Source of the DNA: Gemmata massiliana
GTDB lineage: Bacteria > Planctomycetota > Planctomycetia > Gemmatales > Gemmataceae
Assembly (NCBI GenBank): GCA_000531095.1
Contig: HG799468.1
Location: 264,447 to 328,446, forward strand
Direction: 5' to 3'
DNA length: 64,000 nt
Shown here: positions 24,552 to 33,421 of the stretch, piece after piece
How positions within the stretch are numbered: the first letter of the stretch is position 1
How the letters are laid out: the number at the start of each line of letters is the position of its first letter
The notes under the pieces: generated by a model
Databases searched by the model: none
Told to the model about the DNA's origin: nothing
What the model saw: only the letters and a program-made list of their open reading frames with translations
Translations under genes and position numbers: made by a program

Positions 24552-27143
24552 TCATTTCGCCAGAACCGTGAGCATCCCCAACAACAGCGCAGCAGTCAAG
24601 GCCAGCGCGAGGACGTAGGACCGGATGAGGCCGGTCTGGGTGTCGCGGAACACGCGACCCAGGGCGCCTGCGCTCTGGCCGATCGCGTTCAAAATGCCGT
24701 CGAGCGTGAAGAAATCGAACGGTTTCGCCCGCGGTTCGGGATGATCGTGGACCGGGGGGCGCTTGTCGAACGCCGCCGCCGTGTGCGCGAGCCGCACCGT
24801 CGGGTTCACGAACGCGGCATCGTAGGCTTCATCGAAGTACCACTTCCGCAGGAGGAACCGGTACCACGCGGGGCCGCGGGCGTACAGCGCGTCCGGGGCG
24901 GGTGTCTTTCGGTAGAAGACGTAGAACGCGAGAATCGCTCCCACTGCGGCTAGCACCAGCGCGATCGCCCCCGCAATCAAGTGAACGTGGTGCTCCTGCT
25001 GCTTTTCCGCCGCGAAGCCGATACTCACGCTGATCGGCTCGACCTTGTGCAGCACGTGGCCGAGGTAGCTCGCTTCGGCGTCCCACACCGGCCAACCCCA
25101 CGCGATTCCCACACTGAACAACGCGAGAATGACGAGCGGAACGGTCATGACCGACGGCGATTCGTGTGCGTGTTCGTGAACGTGTGCGTCGCGCGGGGCG
25201 CCCGTAAACGCGAGGAACCAGAGCCGGAACATGTAGTACGCGGTCAGTCCCGCGGTCAACGCCGGGAGCACGAACAAGAGCACGTGTTCGCGGTGTACGC
25301 GGGCGTAGCCCAGTGCGGCCGAGAGAATCATGTCCTTGCTGTACCACCCGCTCAGGAGCGGCGCGCCGGAGATCGCGAGTACGCCGATCAGCATAGTGAA
25401 CGCGGTGACCGGCATCTTCGACTTCAGGCCGCCCATTTTTCGCAAGTCCTGTTCGTGGTGGCAGCCGTGAATGACGCTGCCGGAGCACAGGAACAGGAGC
25501 GCTTTGAAGAAGGCGTGCGTAATGAGGTGCAGCAACCCCGCGACCCATCCGCCGATGCCGAGCGCGAGCATCATGAACCCGAGCTGGCTGCACGTGGAGT
25601 ACGCGAGCACGCGCTTGATGTCCGTTTGCACCAGAGCGATTGTTGCGCTGATGAAGAGCGTGATCGCGCCGATGTACGCGATCGCGAGCAGCACTTCGGG
25701 CGCGAACAGCGGATGGCACCGGCCGACGAGGTATACGCCGGCGGCGACCATTGTGGCCGCGTGGATGAGCGCGCTCACGGGCGTCGGGCCTTCCATCGCG
25801 TTCGGGAGCCACGTTTGGAGCGGAACCTGTGCGCTCTTGCCCGCACAGCCCATAAAGATGCCCAACCCCATTACCACGAATAGCCAATACGGGATCGCGC
25901 CGTAGGTCGTATACGTGGCGACCGGCGGTACGGCCACCTTACCGTTCCGGTGCCCGCCGGACTGGATACCGTCGAAGTGGTCGGGGAGCACGATCGGGAA
26001 CAGCGCGAGGTGCGACCCGACTCCATCTTTGGGCAACACGTACTGCGGGTTCCCCCGCCGATCGCGCTCGTCCGAGGGATTTACGCGGACGAACCGGTTG
26101 GCGCTCTCCAGGCGCCGGTGACTGTCGCGCTCCGGGGACCGCACCCGGTGGTTCATTTCGTCGAAGTTCAGCGTCCCGAGGTACGTCCACGCGACCAGAA
26201 TCCCGACCAGGAACCCCGCATCTCCGACGCGGTTCACGATGAACGCCTTGTTCGCAGCGCGCCCGGCGCTCGGGCGCTCGTAGTAGAAGCCGATGAGGAA
26301 GAACGAGCACACGCCGACGAGTTCCCAGCTCACGAACACCTGAAACAGATTGTCCGCGATCACCAGGTTCAGCATCGAGAAGCAGAACAGCGACAGATAC
26401 AGGAAGAACCGCCCAAACCGCCCGCGCCGGGTCTGTTCCGAAGAGGAATTCGGTGCAGGGGTGAAGGGGTGAACGGGTGAAGGGGTGATAGAACCTGCAT
26501 GAGGGTGCGCATCGCCTTTTTTTGCTTCTGTCACCCCTTCACCCGTTCCCCCTTTCACCCCTTCATTAACTGAAGTCCCTTCATCAACTGAAGCCCCTTC
26601 TTTTATCGAGACCGTCTTCTGCGTCTCGTCCTTCATGTACCCGAGCGAGAAGACGAAGATCAGTGTCCCGATTACGGTGACCATTGCGAAGACAACGGCC
26701 GTGAGGGAATCGATCTTGTACCCGAGTTCGAGCGCCAGGGCCGGCTTCGGCGTGGGGAGTTGCGGGTCGGCCTCGTGTTGGACTTCCCATACGGGCGGGG
26801 AGGTGGAATCGAGCGGCCCCAGGCGAATCCAGTCGACGCGCTCGCTCCATCGCGCGGCCCGCTGTTCGCCCGCGGAGGGATCGGTCAAGAAGTTCGCCAA
26901 ACCGATGATGCCGAGCGTGGCGGAAGCGGCCATGAACGCGGTCGCGAAATACGCACCCGTTTTCAGAGGTGTGTCGCCGCCGAAGAGCCAGTAGAGCTTG
27001 CTCGCGAACCCGGCGGACTCTCGGAACGGTCGGCACAGTGAGCGGATCCCGCCCGCGGTGAGCAAGAATGCGAACGCCGCGAGCGGCAACAGCGTGCCGA
27101 CCACGTACAGGCGCCCGGGAACGGACTGGAACCAGTCGAGCAT
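24552..27143 (-). CDS. nuoL: NADH-quinone oxidoreductase subunit L with two insertions
   Basis: 863-residue membrane proton pump of complex I (usual length about 610-700). Core motifs: SWELVGVCSFFLIGFYYERPSA, FIVNRVGDAGF, KSAQVPLQTWLPNAMEGPTP, SALIHAATMVAAGVYL, KRVLAYSTCSQLGFMMLA, FKALLFLCSGSVIH, and a long C-terminal lateral-helix region. The first insertion (about residues 175-240) is a Gly/Ser/Glu/Pro-rich segment encoded by an inverted repeat plus 18-bp tandem repeats; the second (after NFDEMNHRVR) adds about 75 residues before the next helix. The ATG at 27143 is preceded by GGAG at 8 bases and places the first membrane helix properly; the longer frame is rejected. Confidence 0.93.
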   Translation of the reverse strand: MLDWFQSVPGRLYVVGTLLPLAAFAFLLTAGGIRSLCRPFRESAGFASKLYWLFGGDTPLKTGAYFATAFMAASATLGIIGLANFLTDPSAGEQRAARWSERVDWIRLGPLDSTSPPVWEVQHEADPQLPTPKPALALELGYKIDSLTAVVFAMVTVIGTLIFVFSLGYMKDETQKTVSIKEGASVDEGTSVNEGVKGGTGEGVTEAKKGDAHPHAGSITPSPVHPFTPAPNSSSEQTRRGRFGRFFLYLSLFCFSMLNLVIADNLFQVFVSWELVGVCSFFLIGFYYERPSAGRAANKAFIVNRVGDAGFLVGILVAWTYLGTLNFDEMNHRVRSPERDSHRRLESANRFVRVNPSDERDRRGNPQYVLPKDGVGSHLALFPIVLPDHFDGIQSGGHRNGKVAVPPVATYTTYGAIPYWLFVVMGLGIFMGCAGKSAQVPLQTWLPNAMEGPTPVSALIHAATMVAAGVYLVGRCHPLFAPEVLLAIAYIGAITLFISATIALVQTDIKRVLAYSTCSQLGFMMLALGIGGWVAGLLHLITHAFFKALLFLCSGSVIHGCHHEQDLRKMGGLKSKMPVTAFTMLIGVLAISGAPLLSGWYSKDMILSAALGYARVHREHVLLFVLPALTAGLTAYYMFRLWFLAFTGAPRDAHVHEHAHESPSVMTVPLVILALFSVGIAWGWPVWDAEASYLGHVLHKVEPISVSIGFAAEKQQEHHVHLIAGAIALVLAAVGAILAFYVFYRKTPAPDALYARGPAWYRFLLRKWYFDEAYDAAFVNPTVRLAHTAAAFDKRPPVHDHPEPRAKPFDFFTLDGILNAIGQSAGALGRVFRDTQTGLIRSYVLALALTAALLLGMLTVLAK
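26461..26603. repeat. Palindromic and tandem repeat inside nuoL
   Basis: Arms at 26461-26493 and 26526-26558 are complementary at about 30 of 33 positions (core GAACGGGTGAAGGGGTGA), with a 31-base loop. They adjoin two copies of an 18-bp unit containing AACTGAAG and CCCTTCAT (26563-26600). The whole block is in frame with nuoL and encodes the low-complexity linker SVDEGTSVNEGVKGGTGEG and what follows. Confidence 0.75.
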
Positions 27144-27233
27144 CGCATCGGCTCCGCGTTCCCGAATCGGAGTTCCAGGTTCAGACACGAACGGTTTGGT
27201 GCCGCTCGGAACCCGGAACACGGGAACTAGAAA

Positions 27234-27548
27234 CTATCCCCGTAAGTCTTTGGCTTCGTCCACGTCCACAGTGGCGTGATTGTTGTAGAAGTTCAAAATG
27301 ATCGCCAGTGCGACGGCCGCTTCTGCGGCGGCCAGGACCACAACCATGAGGGCGAAAACCTGACCTTCGAGCCGGAACCCGGTGTTGAACCGCGCGAACG
27401 CGACCAAATTCACGTTGGCCGCATTCAGGATCAGTTCGACGCCCATGAGGATGCCGATCGCGTTCCGCTTCGAGGCGACGCACACCGCACCACACGCGAA
27501 CAAGAACGCACCGAGCAGCAGAAACGGCGTCAACCCGATCTCGCTCAT
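27234..27548 (-). CDS. nuoK: NADH-quinone oxidoreductase subunit K
   Basis: 104-residue complex I subunit with three transmembrane helices. Conserved Glu residues lie in LMGVELILNAANVNLVAF and VVLAAAEAAVALAIIL, both part of the membrane proton path. The ATG at 27548 overlaps the nuoJ stop (ATGA), indicating translational coupling. A longer upstream frame is the antisense of nuoJ and is not coding. Length matches the family (about 100). Confidence 0.95.
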   Translation of the reverse strand: MSEIGLTPFLLLGAFLFACGAVCVASKRNAIGILMGVELILNAANVNLVAFARFNTGFRLEGQVFALMVVVLAAAEAAVALAIILNFYNNHATVDVDEAKDLRG

Positions 27549-28123
27549 TGTTTCACTCGTTTGCGCTTCGCGCGAGCGAGGTACGCCGCGCCGACCAGGA
27601 CCACGAGCAGGTGAACCGACACGATCTCGAACGGCAGCAGGTACGCAACTGGCGTGCGCACGGGCGGGGTCGCGTCCGGCACCCCGCTCACATACGCCTT
27701 CGGGCTGGTTTCGGTCACGCCCAGGAAGCTCAGCCCGAGTTGTCCGACCCCCGGGAGCGCGTCGTCTCCGGGCGGGGGAGAGCCGATTTTGAGTGACACG
27801 ACCGCGAGGAGCGCGAATAGTACAGCCCCGAGCGTTCCGCCCACGATCCACTCGACGCGCCGCGTGCGCAACTCGCGCAGCGGACCGTGGGCCGTGAGCA
27901 TCACGCCGAACACGACCAGTACGAGCGTCCCGCCGACGTACACAATGAGTTGGGCCGCGCCCGCGAACTCGGCCCCGAGCAAGAAGTAAACGAGCGCGAC
28001 GCCGATGAGCGTGAAGAGGAGCCAGACCGCCATCCGCACCACGTTGCGGGACGCGACCACGCCGACCGCGGAAACGCACGTTGCGGTGGCGACCAGAACG
28101 AACAAAATGAGTGGTAGCGACAT
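27545..28123 (-). CDS. nuoJ: NADH-quinone oxidoreductase subunit J
   Basis: 192-residue complex I membrane subunit with five helices. The conserved third helix GAEFAGAAQLIVYVGGTLVLVVFGVMLT (read in overlapping parts: AEFAGAAQLIVYVGG) is diagnostic. An internal loop of about 35 residues before the last helix (GDDALPGVGQLG...) is longer than in E. coli. Start at 28123 is chosen because MSLPLILFVLVATATCV begins the first helix; the longer frame upstream would overlap the promoter region. It is the first gene of the nuoJ-K-L-M block and is divergent from the LRR gene. Confidence 0.92.
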   Translation of the reverse strand: MSLPLILFVLVATATCVSAVGVVASRNVVRMAVWLLFTLIGVALVYFLLGAEFAGAAQLIVYVGGTLVLVVFGVMLTAHGPLRELRTRRVEWIVGGTLGAVLFALLAVVSLKIGSPPPGDDALPGVGQLGLSFLGVTETSPKAYVSGVPDATPPVRTPVAYLLPFEIVSVHLLVVLVGAAYLARAKRKRVKQ

Positions 28124-28246
28124 CAGGCGGATCGTGTGGAGAGTGATCCCGGGTCGTTGGGAAAAGAATAGGGATAAGTTGCCGCGTGTCCGCCCGCAAG
28201 GATATTCCCGCACGAACGCCGGTGCGCGCCCCAGGAGTAGTCGATC

Positions 28247-29701
28247 GTGATGCCGCGATCCGCCCCGCCGTCGCCGCTGAACCCGGACCTGCTCGCGCTA
28301 CTCGCGAGTTGCCGGTCCGCGCCCGCCGACGACACGCCGCGCCTGGTCCTCGCGGACTGGCTCGAAGAGCACGCGGAAGTGTCCGGGCTGCCCTCCGCGG
28401 ACGACGCCCGGGCGCGGGCCGCTCTGATCCGCGTGCAAGTGGAACTCGCGCACTCGACCGCGGATGCAGGTCGCGTGATCCAACTCCGATCGATCGAACG
28501 GCGGCTAATCGCGACACATTCCGAGCGGTGGCTCGGCGATGCCGCGCGCCGGCTTTTCGAGTTGGGGCACCGGCCGTTCGGGTTCGCGGCGAACCTGCTC
28601 GTAGCGAATCGAATTACCACGAACACGCCCGTGTACTCGTTCGATCCGTTCTCGCCGCGAAATCGGTGGCGGTTCACGCGCGGGCTGCTGGGTATCGAAC
28701 TGGGCGAGGACGAACAACGCGACCTCGAACTCGATGCGTGGTTCACGTCTCCGCTGGCCGCGTGGGTCGAGGAGGCGAGCATTACGCTCGGTGGCGTAGC
28801 CGCACTGGAGCGACTGTCCGCGTGTGCCGGTATTCGACCGTATTTGGGCGTGCGGTACGCGGTCGGGGCGACGGCGTTCCCGACGCTGCGGACGCCGCTC
28901 CCCGAACAGGAGGAAATGACTGAACGGCGCTGCAAACGTTTACTGAGGTCCGCGAACTTCAGTCTCGTGCGCGAACTCACGCTGTACGGCCCCGCTGTCG
29001 AAGTCGGATTTTTGCGCATGATGGTCGAAGCGAACGTGACCGGTGTGCGCCGGCTCGCGGTAAAGACCGCACTGAGCGACACGAACGCCGCACTTCTGGC
29101 GTCCGCGCCGCTAGTGAATCTCTCCGCGCTCGACGTGTCCGGAGCCGAACTGACCGCGGACGGAATGAAGTTCCTGGCTAGCGCACCACACGTGAAGCAA
29201 CTGGCGGTGTTGTCCGCGTATCGCAACCAGTTCGGGTGCGACGGGCTTATCGCGCTGGCCACGTCCCCGCTCGCGCGCACGCTGAACGTGTTGGACCTTC
29301 AGAACACGGGTGTCGGTGATCGTGGAGTGTCAGCACTCACCCAATCCCCCCTCTTGGAGCGACTGATCGGACCGGCGCTGAACCTGTCCATGAACCTGAT
29401 CGGCGACGCGGGGGCACAAGCTCTGGCCGCGTGCGAGCACCTGGAGCGATTCACGGAATTGATCCTGCGCGCCTGCCACGTATCGGATGCGGGCGCGACG
29501 GCGCTGGCACAGTCGCCGCACGTCTACAACCTCGCGTACCTCGATTTGTGGAATAACCGCATTAGTGACGCGGGGGCGAACGCGCTGGCGAGTTCTCCAT
29601 ACCTCGAAGATTTGCGCGATCTGAGCATTCGCGACAACAACGTCACTGCTGTTGGGGTCGAGGCACTCTGCAAACGTTTTGTGGACCGGGTGCGCGTATA
29701 G
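28247..29701 (+). CDS. TIGR02996-domain leucine-rich-repeat protein
   Basis: 484 residues. The N-terminal about 50 residues (LLALLASCRSAPADDTPRLVLADWLEEHAE) form the TIGR02996 repeat-companion domain, typical of Gemmata. The C-terminal half carries about seven leucine-rich repeats of the RNI type (LSALDVSGAELTADGMKFLA, LNVLDLQNTGVGDRGVSAL, LAYLDLWNNRISDAGANALA). Probably a protein-protein interaction protein; no signal peptide. GTG at 28247 (or ATG at 28250) follows AGGAG. It sits inside the nuo cluster on the opposite strand. A 79-bp piece of it (28739-28817) is exactly duplicated at 31028. Confidence 0.9.
   Translation: MMPRSAPPSPLNPDLLALLASCRSAPADDTPRLVLADWLEEHAEVSGLPSADDARARAALIRVQVELAHSTADAGRVIQLRSIERRLIATHSERWLGDAARRLFELGHRPFGFAANLLVANRITTNTPVYSFDPFSPRNRWRFTRGLLGIELGEDEQRDLELDAWFTSPLAAWVEEASITLGGVAALERLSACAGIRPYLGVRYAVGATAFPTLRTPLPEQEEMTERRCKRLLRSANFSLVRELTLYGPAVEVGFLRMMVEANVTGVRRLAVKTALSDTNAALLASAPLVNLSALDVSGAELTADGMKFLASAPHVKQLAVLSAYRNQFGCDGLIALATSPLARTLNVLDLQNTGVGDRGVSALTQSPLLERLIGPALNLSMNLIGDAGAQALAACEHLERFTELILRACHVSDAGATALAQSPHVYNLAYLDLWNNRISDAGANALASSPYLEDLRDLSIRDNNVTAVGVEALCKRFVDRVRV
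28739..28817 (+). repeat. 79-bp direct repeat, copy 1 (inside LRR gene)
   Basis: Identical over 79 bases to 31028-31106, same orientation. It begins TGGTTCACGTCTCCGCTGG and ends CACTGGAGCGACTGT. Here it is in-frame coding sequence (WFTSPLAAWVEEASITLGG...), so this copy is the source. Confidence 0.95.
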
Positions 29702-29712
29702 GCGGTGGTTCG

Positions 29713-31071
29713 TCACGGACGAACGTTGAGTGGTCCCGGTGAAACCGGTGCGGGTGATGGTTCGGCTTGTGGCTTCACAGTGGGCAAAACGGCAATCGGT
29801 GCGACGAGATCGGCGAACAGAATAACGATCCACAACCCCGTTCGCGTGCGACCGCGCACGGTCTGGTTCTGAAGCACTCGGAGGAAGAGCGGAAGCGCGA
29901 ATACGGCCGCGGCCCAGTACGCGGCGAACGCCCACCACACGTACCCGTCTGCGAACCACATCCCGACAATGGCAGGTAATCCCACGAAGATCACTACGCG
30001 CCGGAACCCGCGTGCGAGGGCCGATCGCGTTTCGAGGGACCACGCGGATTGTGTGAGCGCGTGAGTGGTCGTTCCCGCCAGGAACGCGAGCGGGAACGAC
30101 ACGATGAGGAGCATCCGTGTCGGAACGCGGAACAGATTGAAGCCCGGGAGCCAATCGACCAGGACGGCACCACCGAGCGCGAACGCGACCAGTCCACACA
30201 ATACGCCGAACTGCCCCCGCGCGACCTTGCCCGCCACGAGCGGCGCAGCGATCGCAGCCGCGAGCCAGTACACGCCGAAAATGCCCTGCATCTCCCACGA
30301 ATAAGGAGGCGAATACGACAGCGACGGCCCCAAGAGGGCCAGCGCGGTCGGCAACCCGATGTTCAGCGCGCCACTCGCTTCGAGACCCGCGTTCTGTGCG
30401 GCCCACGGCCCTGCTCCCATTGCGGGAACCAAGTGGAGGGCTGAAAGTGCTACGCCTACACCGATCGCACCGGCCCAGCACAAAAACCATCGAGGGATAC
30501 GTTCACGTTCACGCGGAAACGTCCCCGCGACCGCGAACACACCCGCGTACAACGTCCACTGCGGGTGCGTTCCGAGGGTCAGTAGCGCAGACGCTGTCAT
30601 CGCACACAGCGCTGACCACACACTCCGCCGATCTGTCGCACGTTCGGCGAACAGTAGCACAAGCGGCAGCCACGCGAGTCCCGCTGTGACGCTGTGCCCC
30701 GCGAGCAGGAGGTGCGTCATCCATTTCGACGACAGCATGAACCCCGCAGCCGCGACAACGCTGCCGACTTCGTTCAATGCACGCGACCGCGCGTAGCAGT
30801 AGGCGAACTGACCGGCAGCCAGGACGTGGAGCGCCACCACCCAACTGAGTGCAGCACCGGCGGCACTTCCGGGCACAACGCGAGTCAGCGCTTTCGCAAG
30901 CGGACCAGTGAGTTGGTCGAGGTCAATCGCGCGCAACGCCTGCGCGGGGTGAAGAATCAGCGGGTGGAAATAGAGCGCCCAGAGCAGGAACAGAACGAGA
31001 TGAGGGCGGAGTGATGGGAAGAATCTCTGGTTCACGTCTCCGCTGGCCGCGTGGGTCGAGGAGGCGAGCAT
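29713..31071 (-). CDS. Polytopic membrane protein (YfhO/glycosyltransferase-like)
   Basis: 452 residues with about eleven hydrophobic helices. The pattern resembles bacterial YfhO-type or GT-C-like membrane proteins: LYFHPLILHPAQALRAIDLDQL (early Asp), a long cytoplasmic-membrane helix series, WLPGFNLFRVPTRMLLIVSFPLAFLAG, and a C-terminal Pro-rich tail. It may transfer or flip a lipid-linked sugar; substrate unknown. The first about 15 codons (MLASSTHAASGDV) are the antisense of a duplicated fragment of the LRR gene, so the original start has been replaced or the true start is GTG at 31035 (GGAG just upstream). Located between nuoH and the LRR gene. Confidence 0.7.
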   Translation of the reverse strand: MLASSTHAASGDVNQRFFPSLRPHLVLFLLWALYFHPLILHPAQALRAIDLDQLTGPLAKALTRVVPGSAAGAALSWVVALHVLAAGQFAYCYARSRALNEVGSVVAAAGFMLSSKWMTHLLLAGHSVTAGLAWLPLVLLFAERATDRRSVWSALCAMTASALLTLGTHPQWTLYAGVFAVAGTFPRERERIPRWFLCWAGAIGVGVALSALHLVPAMGAGPWAAQNAGLEASGALNIGLPTALALLGPSLSYSPPYSWEMQGIFGVYWLAAAIAAPLVAGKVARGQFGVLCGLVAFALGGAVLVDWLPGFNLFRVPTRMLLIVSFPLAFLAGTTTHALTQSAWSLETRSALARGFRRVVIFVGLPAIVGMWFADGYVWWAFAAYWAAAVFALPLFLRVLQNQTVRGRTRTGLWIVILFADLVAPIAVLPTVKPQAEPSPAPVSPGPLNVRP

Positions 31072-31106
31072 TACGCTCGGTGGCGTAGCCGCACTGGAGC
31101 GACTGT
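31028..31106 (+). repeat. 79-bp direct repeat, copy 2 (displaced LRR gene fragment)
   Basis: Exact copy of 28739-28817. It overlaps the 5' end of the membrane-protein gene in antisense orientation and abuts a G-rich palindromic repeat. Flanking sequences are unrelated to the LRR gene, so this is a short displaced duplication rather than a paralogue. Confidence 0.95.
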
Positions 31107-31107
31107 T

Positions 31108-31147
31108 CCCCCTTCCTTTTTAGGGAAGGGGGTTAGGGGGTTAGGTT
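31108..31147 (+). repeat. G-rich palindromic repeat, copy A
   Basis: CCCCCTTCC and GGAAGGGGG pair around TTTTTAG, followed by TTAGGGGGTTAGG. The same 40-bp element occurs twice, inverted, at 61518-61609. The G-runs could also form a quadruplex. It lies downstream of nuoH (minus strand), so it could serve as its 3' end. Confidence 0.8.
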
Positions 31148-31153
31148 CCACGC

Positions 31154-32377
31154 TTATCGCCGTCCCGATAGCGTTGACGGCTGACCGCCCCAGGCGCCCG
31201 GGAGCTGGCCCGCGGGTACCGCGGCGGTGCCCGCCGAACGGAACAGGCTCGCGAACACCGCAAGCGGAATGAGCACGCTCATGAGCGCGAGCACGTACTT
31301 GACGGTGAGCGCAACGGTCGCGGGCACGAGCAACTGCCACAAGCACACGCCGACGAGCAGCACGCAGCTAATCGGCAGGAAATATTTCAGACACGTCATC
31401 ATTACCTGATCGATGCGCAGTCGCGGGAAACTCCAACGCACCCAGATCATCACCAGGACGAGTACCCAGCACTTCCCAACGAACACTATGAGGTTCAACA
31501 GGTTCCCCAACCAGAACCCGAGGTGCTCTGGGGCCGACGGCTCGAACGGCAAGAATCCCGTGTGCCACCCGCCGAGGAAGAGGAGGGCGGCCAATCCGCT
31601 TACGGCAAACATGCTGCCGTATTCCGCGAGGAAGAAGTACGACCACCGGATTCCGCTGTATTCCGTGTGGAACCCCGCGACCAACTCGCTCTCCGCTTCC
31701 GCGAGGTCGAACGGCGCGCGCTTGCAACTCGCCGTACTCGTGATGAAGAAGATGAAGAACGCCACGAACGTGAACGGGTCGTGGAACAGGTTCCAGTTCC
31801 AGAGCCAACCCGCCTGCTGCGCCCCCACGACATTCAAGTTCAGCGTCCCCGCAACGCACACGGGCACGACCACGCACATCGCGCGCGGGACTTCGTAACT
31901 CACCACTTGGGCCGCTTCTCGCACCCCGCCGAACAGCGACCATTTGCTCGCAGAAGCGTACCCGGCCAGAACGATACCGAACACCTCGCTCGACAGTACC
32001 GCGAGCATAAAGAACACGCCGACGCTCAGATCCTGCGCGACCAAGCCGGCTCCAAACGGCAGCGCGAGGAACCCGCAGAAGCTCGCACAGAATGCGAGGT
32101 AGGGGGCGAGCCGGAACAAGAGCTTATCGGCCCCCGCGGGTGCAACGTCTTCCTTCACAATGAGTTTGATGCCGTCCGCGAGTGACTGGAGCAGCCCGAG
32201 GGGGCCGACGCGGGTTGGCCCAAGGCGGTCCTGCATGCGCGCGGATACTTTCCGCTCCGCCCAGATACCGAGGAACGCGGACAGGCCGATGAACCCGAAC
32301 AGTGCCCCCGCCGCAACCACACCGGTCGCGATCAGGTTCCACGGGTGCGGCAGAAACTCGGACCACACGTCGGGCAC
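31154..32377 (-). CDS. nuoH: NADH-quinone oxidoreductase subunit H
   Basis: 407-residue complex I subunit at the quinone-binding junction. Signatures: GIWAERKVSARMQDRLGPTR (ERK..A..Q.R.GP), GLLQSLADGIKLIVKED, the loop EREAAQVVSYE-like segment (here VREAAQVVSYEVP), PFDLAEAESELVAGFHTEYSG and a conserved C-terminal helix WVRWSFPRLRIDQVM. Eight or nine helices; slightly longer than usual (about 330-400). In most genomes nuoI follows; here a membrane protein and an LRR gene separate it from nuoJ and nuoI is absent. Confidence 0.95.
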   Translation of the reverse strand: MPDVWSEFLPHPWNLIATGVVAAGALFGFIGLSAFLGIWAERKVSARMQDRLGPTRVGPLGLLQSLADGIKLIVKEDVAPAGADKLLFRLAPYLAFCASFCGFLALPFGAGLVAQDLSVGVFFMLAVLSSEVFGIVLAGYASASKWSLFGGVREAAQVVSYEVPRAMCVVVPVCVAGTLNLNVVGAQQAGWLWNWNLFHDPFTFVAFFIFFITSTASCKRAPFDLAEAESELVAGFHTEYSGIRWSYFFLAEYGSMFAVSGLAALLFLGGWHTGFLPFEPSAPEHLGFWLGNLLNLIVFVGKCWVLVLVMIWVRWSFPRLRIDQVMMTCLKYFLPISCVLLVGVCLWQLLVPATVALTVKYVLALMSVLIPLAVFASLFRSAGTAAVPAGQLPGAWGGQPSTLSGRR

Positions 32378-32446
32378 GATGCGTCACCTGGAGAGAGGGG
32401 CCACCCGGTCGGGGTACTGACTCGCTGCCAGAGGTTAGTCCATGCA

Positions 32447-32469
32447 GGGGGCTTAACCTGTAAGCCCCC
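32447..32469. terminator. Hairpin between SDR gene and nuoH
   Basis: Perfect 9-bp stem GGGGGCTTA / TAAGCCCCC with five-base loop. On the minus strand it lies about 190 bases after the SDR stop and 70 bases before the nuoH start. No T-run follows, so it may be a processed or regulatory hairpin. The rest of 32378-32662 shows nothing else. Confidence 0.3.
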
Positions 32470-32662
32470 GTGTGCTTCTGGAAGGCACAACTCGTTACCG
32501 CCCGCGGCGTAGCGCCGCAGAGTTCGCTACCTTGGGCCAACCGGGTGGCGTTTGGAGAGTGTACCGGGTGCAAATGCCGCGTGCCACTGCGGAAGGGATG
32601 AAGTGGCGGGCCAAACCGTGCCGGGGCTGTATGGACGCGCCCGGCACTCAACGAATCTCGAT

Positions 32663-33421
32663 TTAATACGTCGCGCGCCCACCGCTGATGTCGAAGCAAA
32701 AGCCGGTGGTGAAGCTGCAATCGGAGCTGCTCAGGAAGTGGACCAGCGCCGCGACTTCGTCCGGCTTCCCGGTACGGCCCAGCGGGATCTTGCTCAACAT
32801 CATGTTAATTTGCGACTGATCGAGCTGGTCCAGGATCGGCGTCTGGATCACGGCCGGGGCCACGCTGTTCACGCAGATGTCGCCCTTACCGACCAGTTCC
32901 TTCGAGAGCGACTTCGTGAGCGCGATAACGGCCGCCTTGCTCGCGGAGTACGGGGCCATCTTCGGGTTGCCCTCTTTACCCGCGATGCTCGCGATGTTCA
33001 CGATGCGCCCGTACTTGCGCTCGATCATCGAGGGGAGCACGGCCTTGCAGCACAGCACGAGGCCGGTCACGTTGATCCCGAGCACGAACTCCCAGTCCTC
33101 GCGCACGCTCTCCCAAATGGGCACGTCGCGCCCCTTGCGGCTCGCGACCCCGGCGTTGTTCACGAGCACGTCCACCGGGCCGGCCTTCGCCGCGATCTCG
33201 CCGAACACGCGGTCCAGGTCCGCTTCCTTCGTCAGGTCGCCGACGAGCGGGACGCCGCCGATGTCGCGAGCGACATCGTTCGCGCTGTCCGCGTTCATGT
33301 CGAAGACGCCGACCTTGGCGCCGGCCCCGGCCAGGCGCCGACAAATCGCTTCGCCGATGCCCTGACCGCCACCGGTCACCACCGCCACCTTACCGTCCAT
33401 CCGGAAAAAGTTCGTGGACAC
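32663..33421 (-). CDS. Short-chain dehydrogenase/reductase (FabG-like)
   Basis: 252-residue NAD(P)-dependent oxidoreductase. Cofactor loop VVTGGGQGIGEAI (TGxxxGIG), NNAGVAS, catalytic Ser in IVNIASIAG, Tyr-Lys in YSASKAA and the C-terminal PAVIQTP and GRATY end. VFDMN after beta-2 carries an Asp, suggesting NAD(H) preference. GTG at 33421 is chosen because an AAAGGT box lies five bases upstream; ATG at 33400 has none. The substrate cannot be inferred from neighbours. It is divergent from the NYN gene. Confidence 0.9.
   Translation of the reverse strand: MSTNFFRMDGKVAVVTGGGQGIGEAICRRLAGAGAKVGVFDMNADSANDVARDIGGVPLVGDLTKEADLDRVFGEIAAKAGPVDVLVNNAGVASRKGRDVPIWESVREDWEFVLGINVTGLVLCCKAVLPSMIERKYGRIVNIASIAGKEGNPKMAPYSASKAAVIALTKSLSKELVGKGDICVNSVAPAVIQTPILDQLDQSQINMMLSKIPLGRTGKPDEVAALVHFLSSSDCSFTTGFCFDISGGRATY

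Noticed and set aside
26461..26603. Repeats in nuoL considered as a CRISPR fragment
   Set aside because: The units form an inverted repeat and an 18-bp tandem pair with no spacers and no cas genes.
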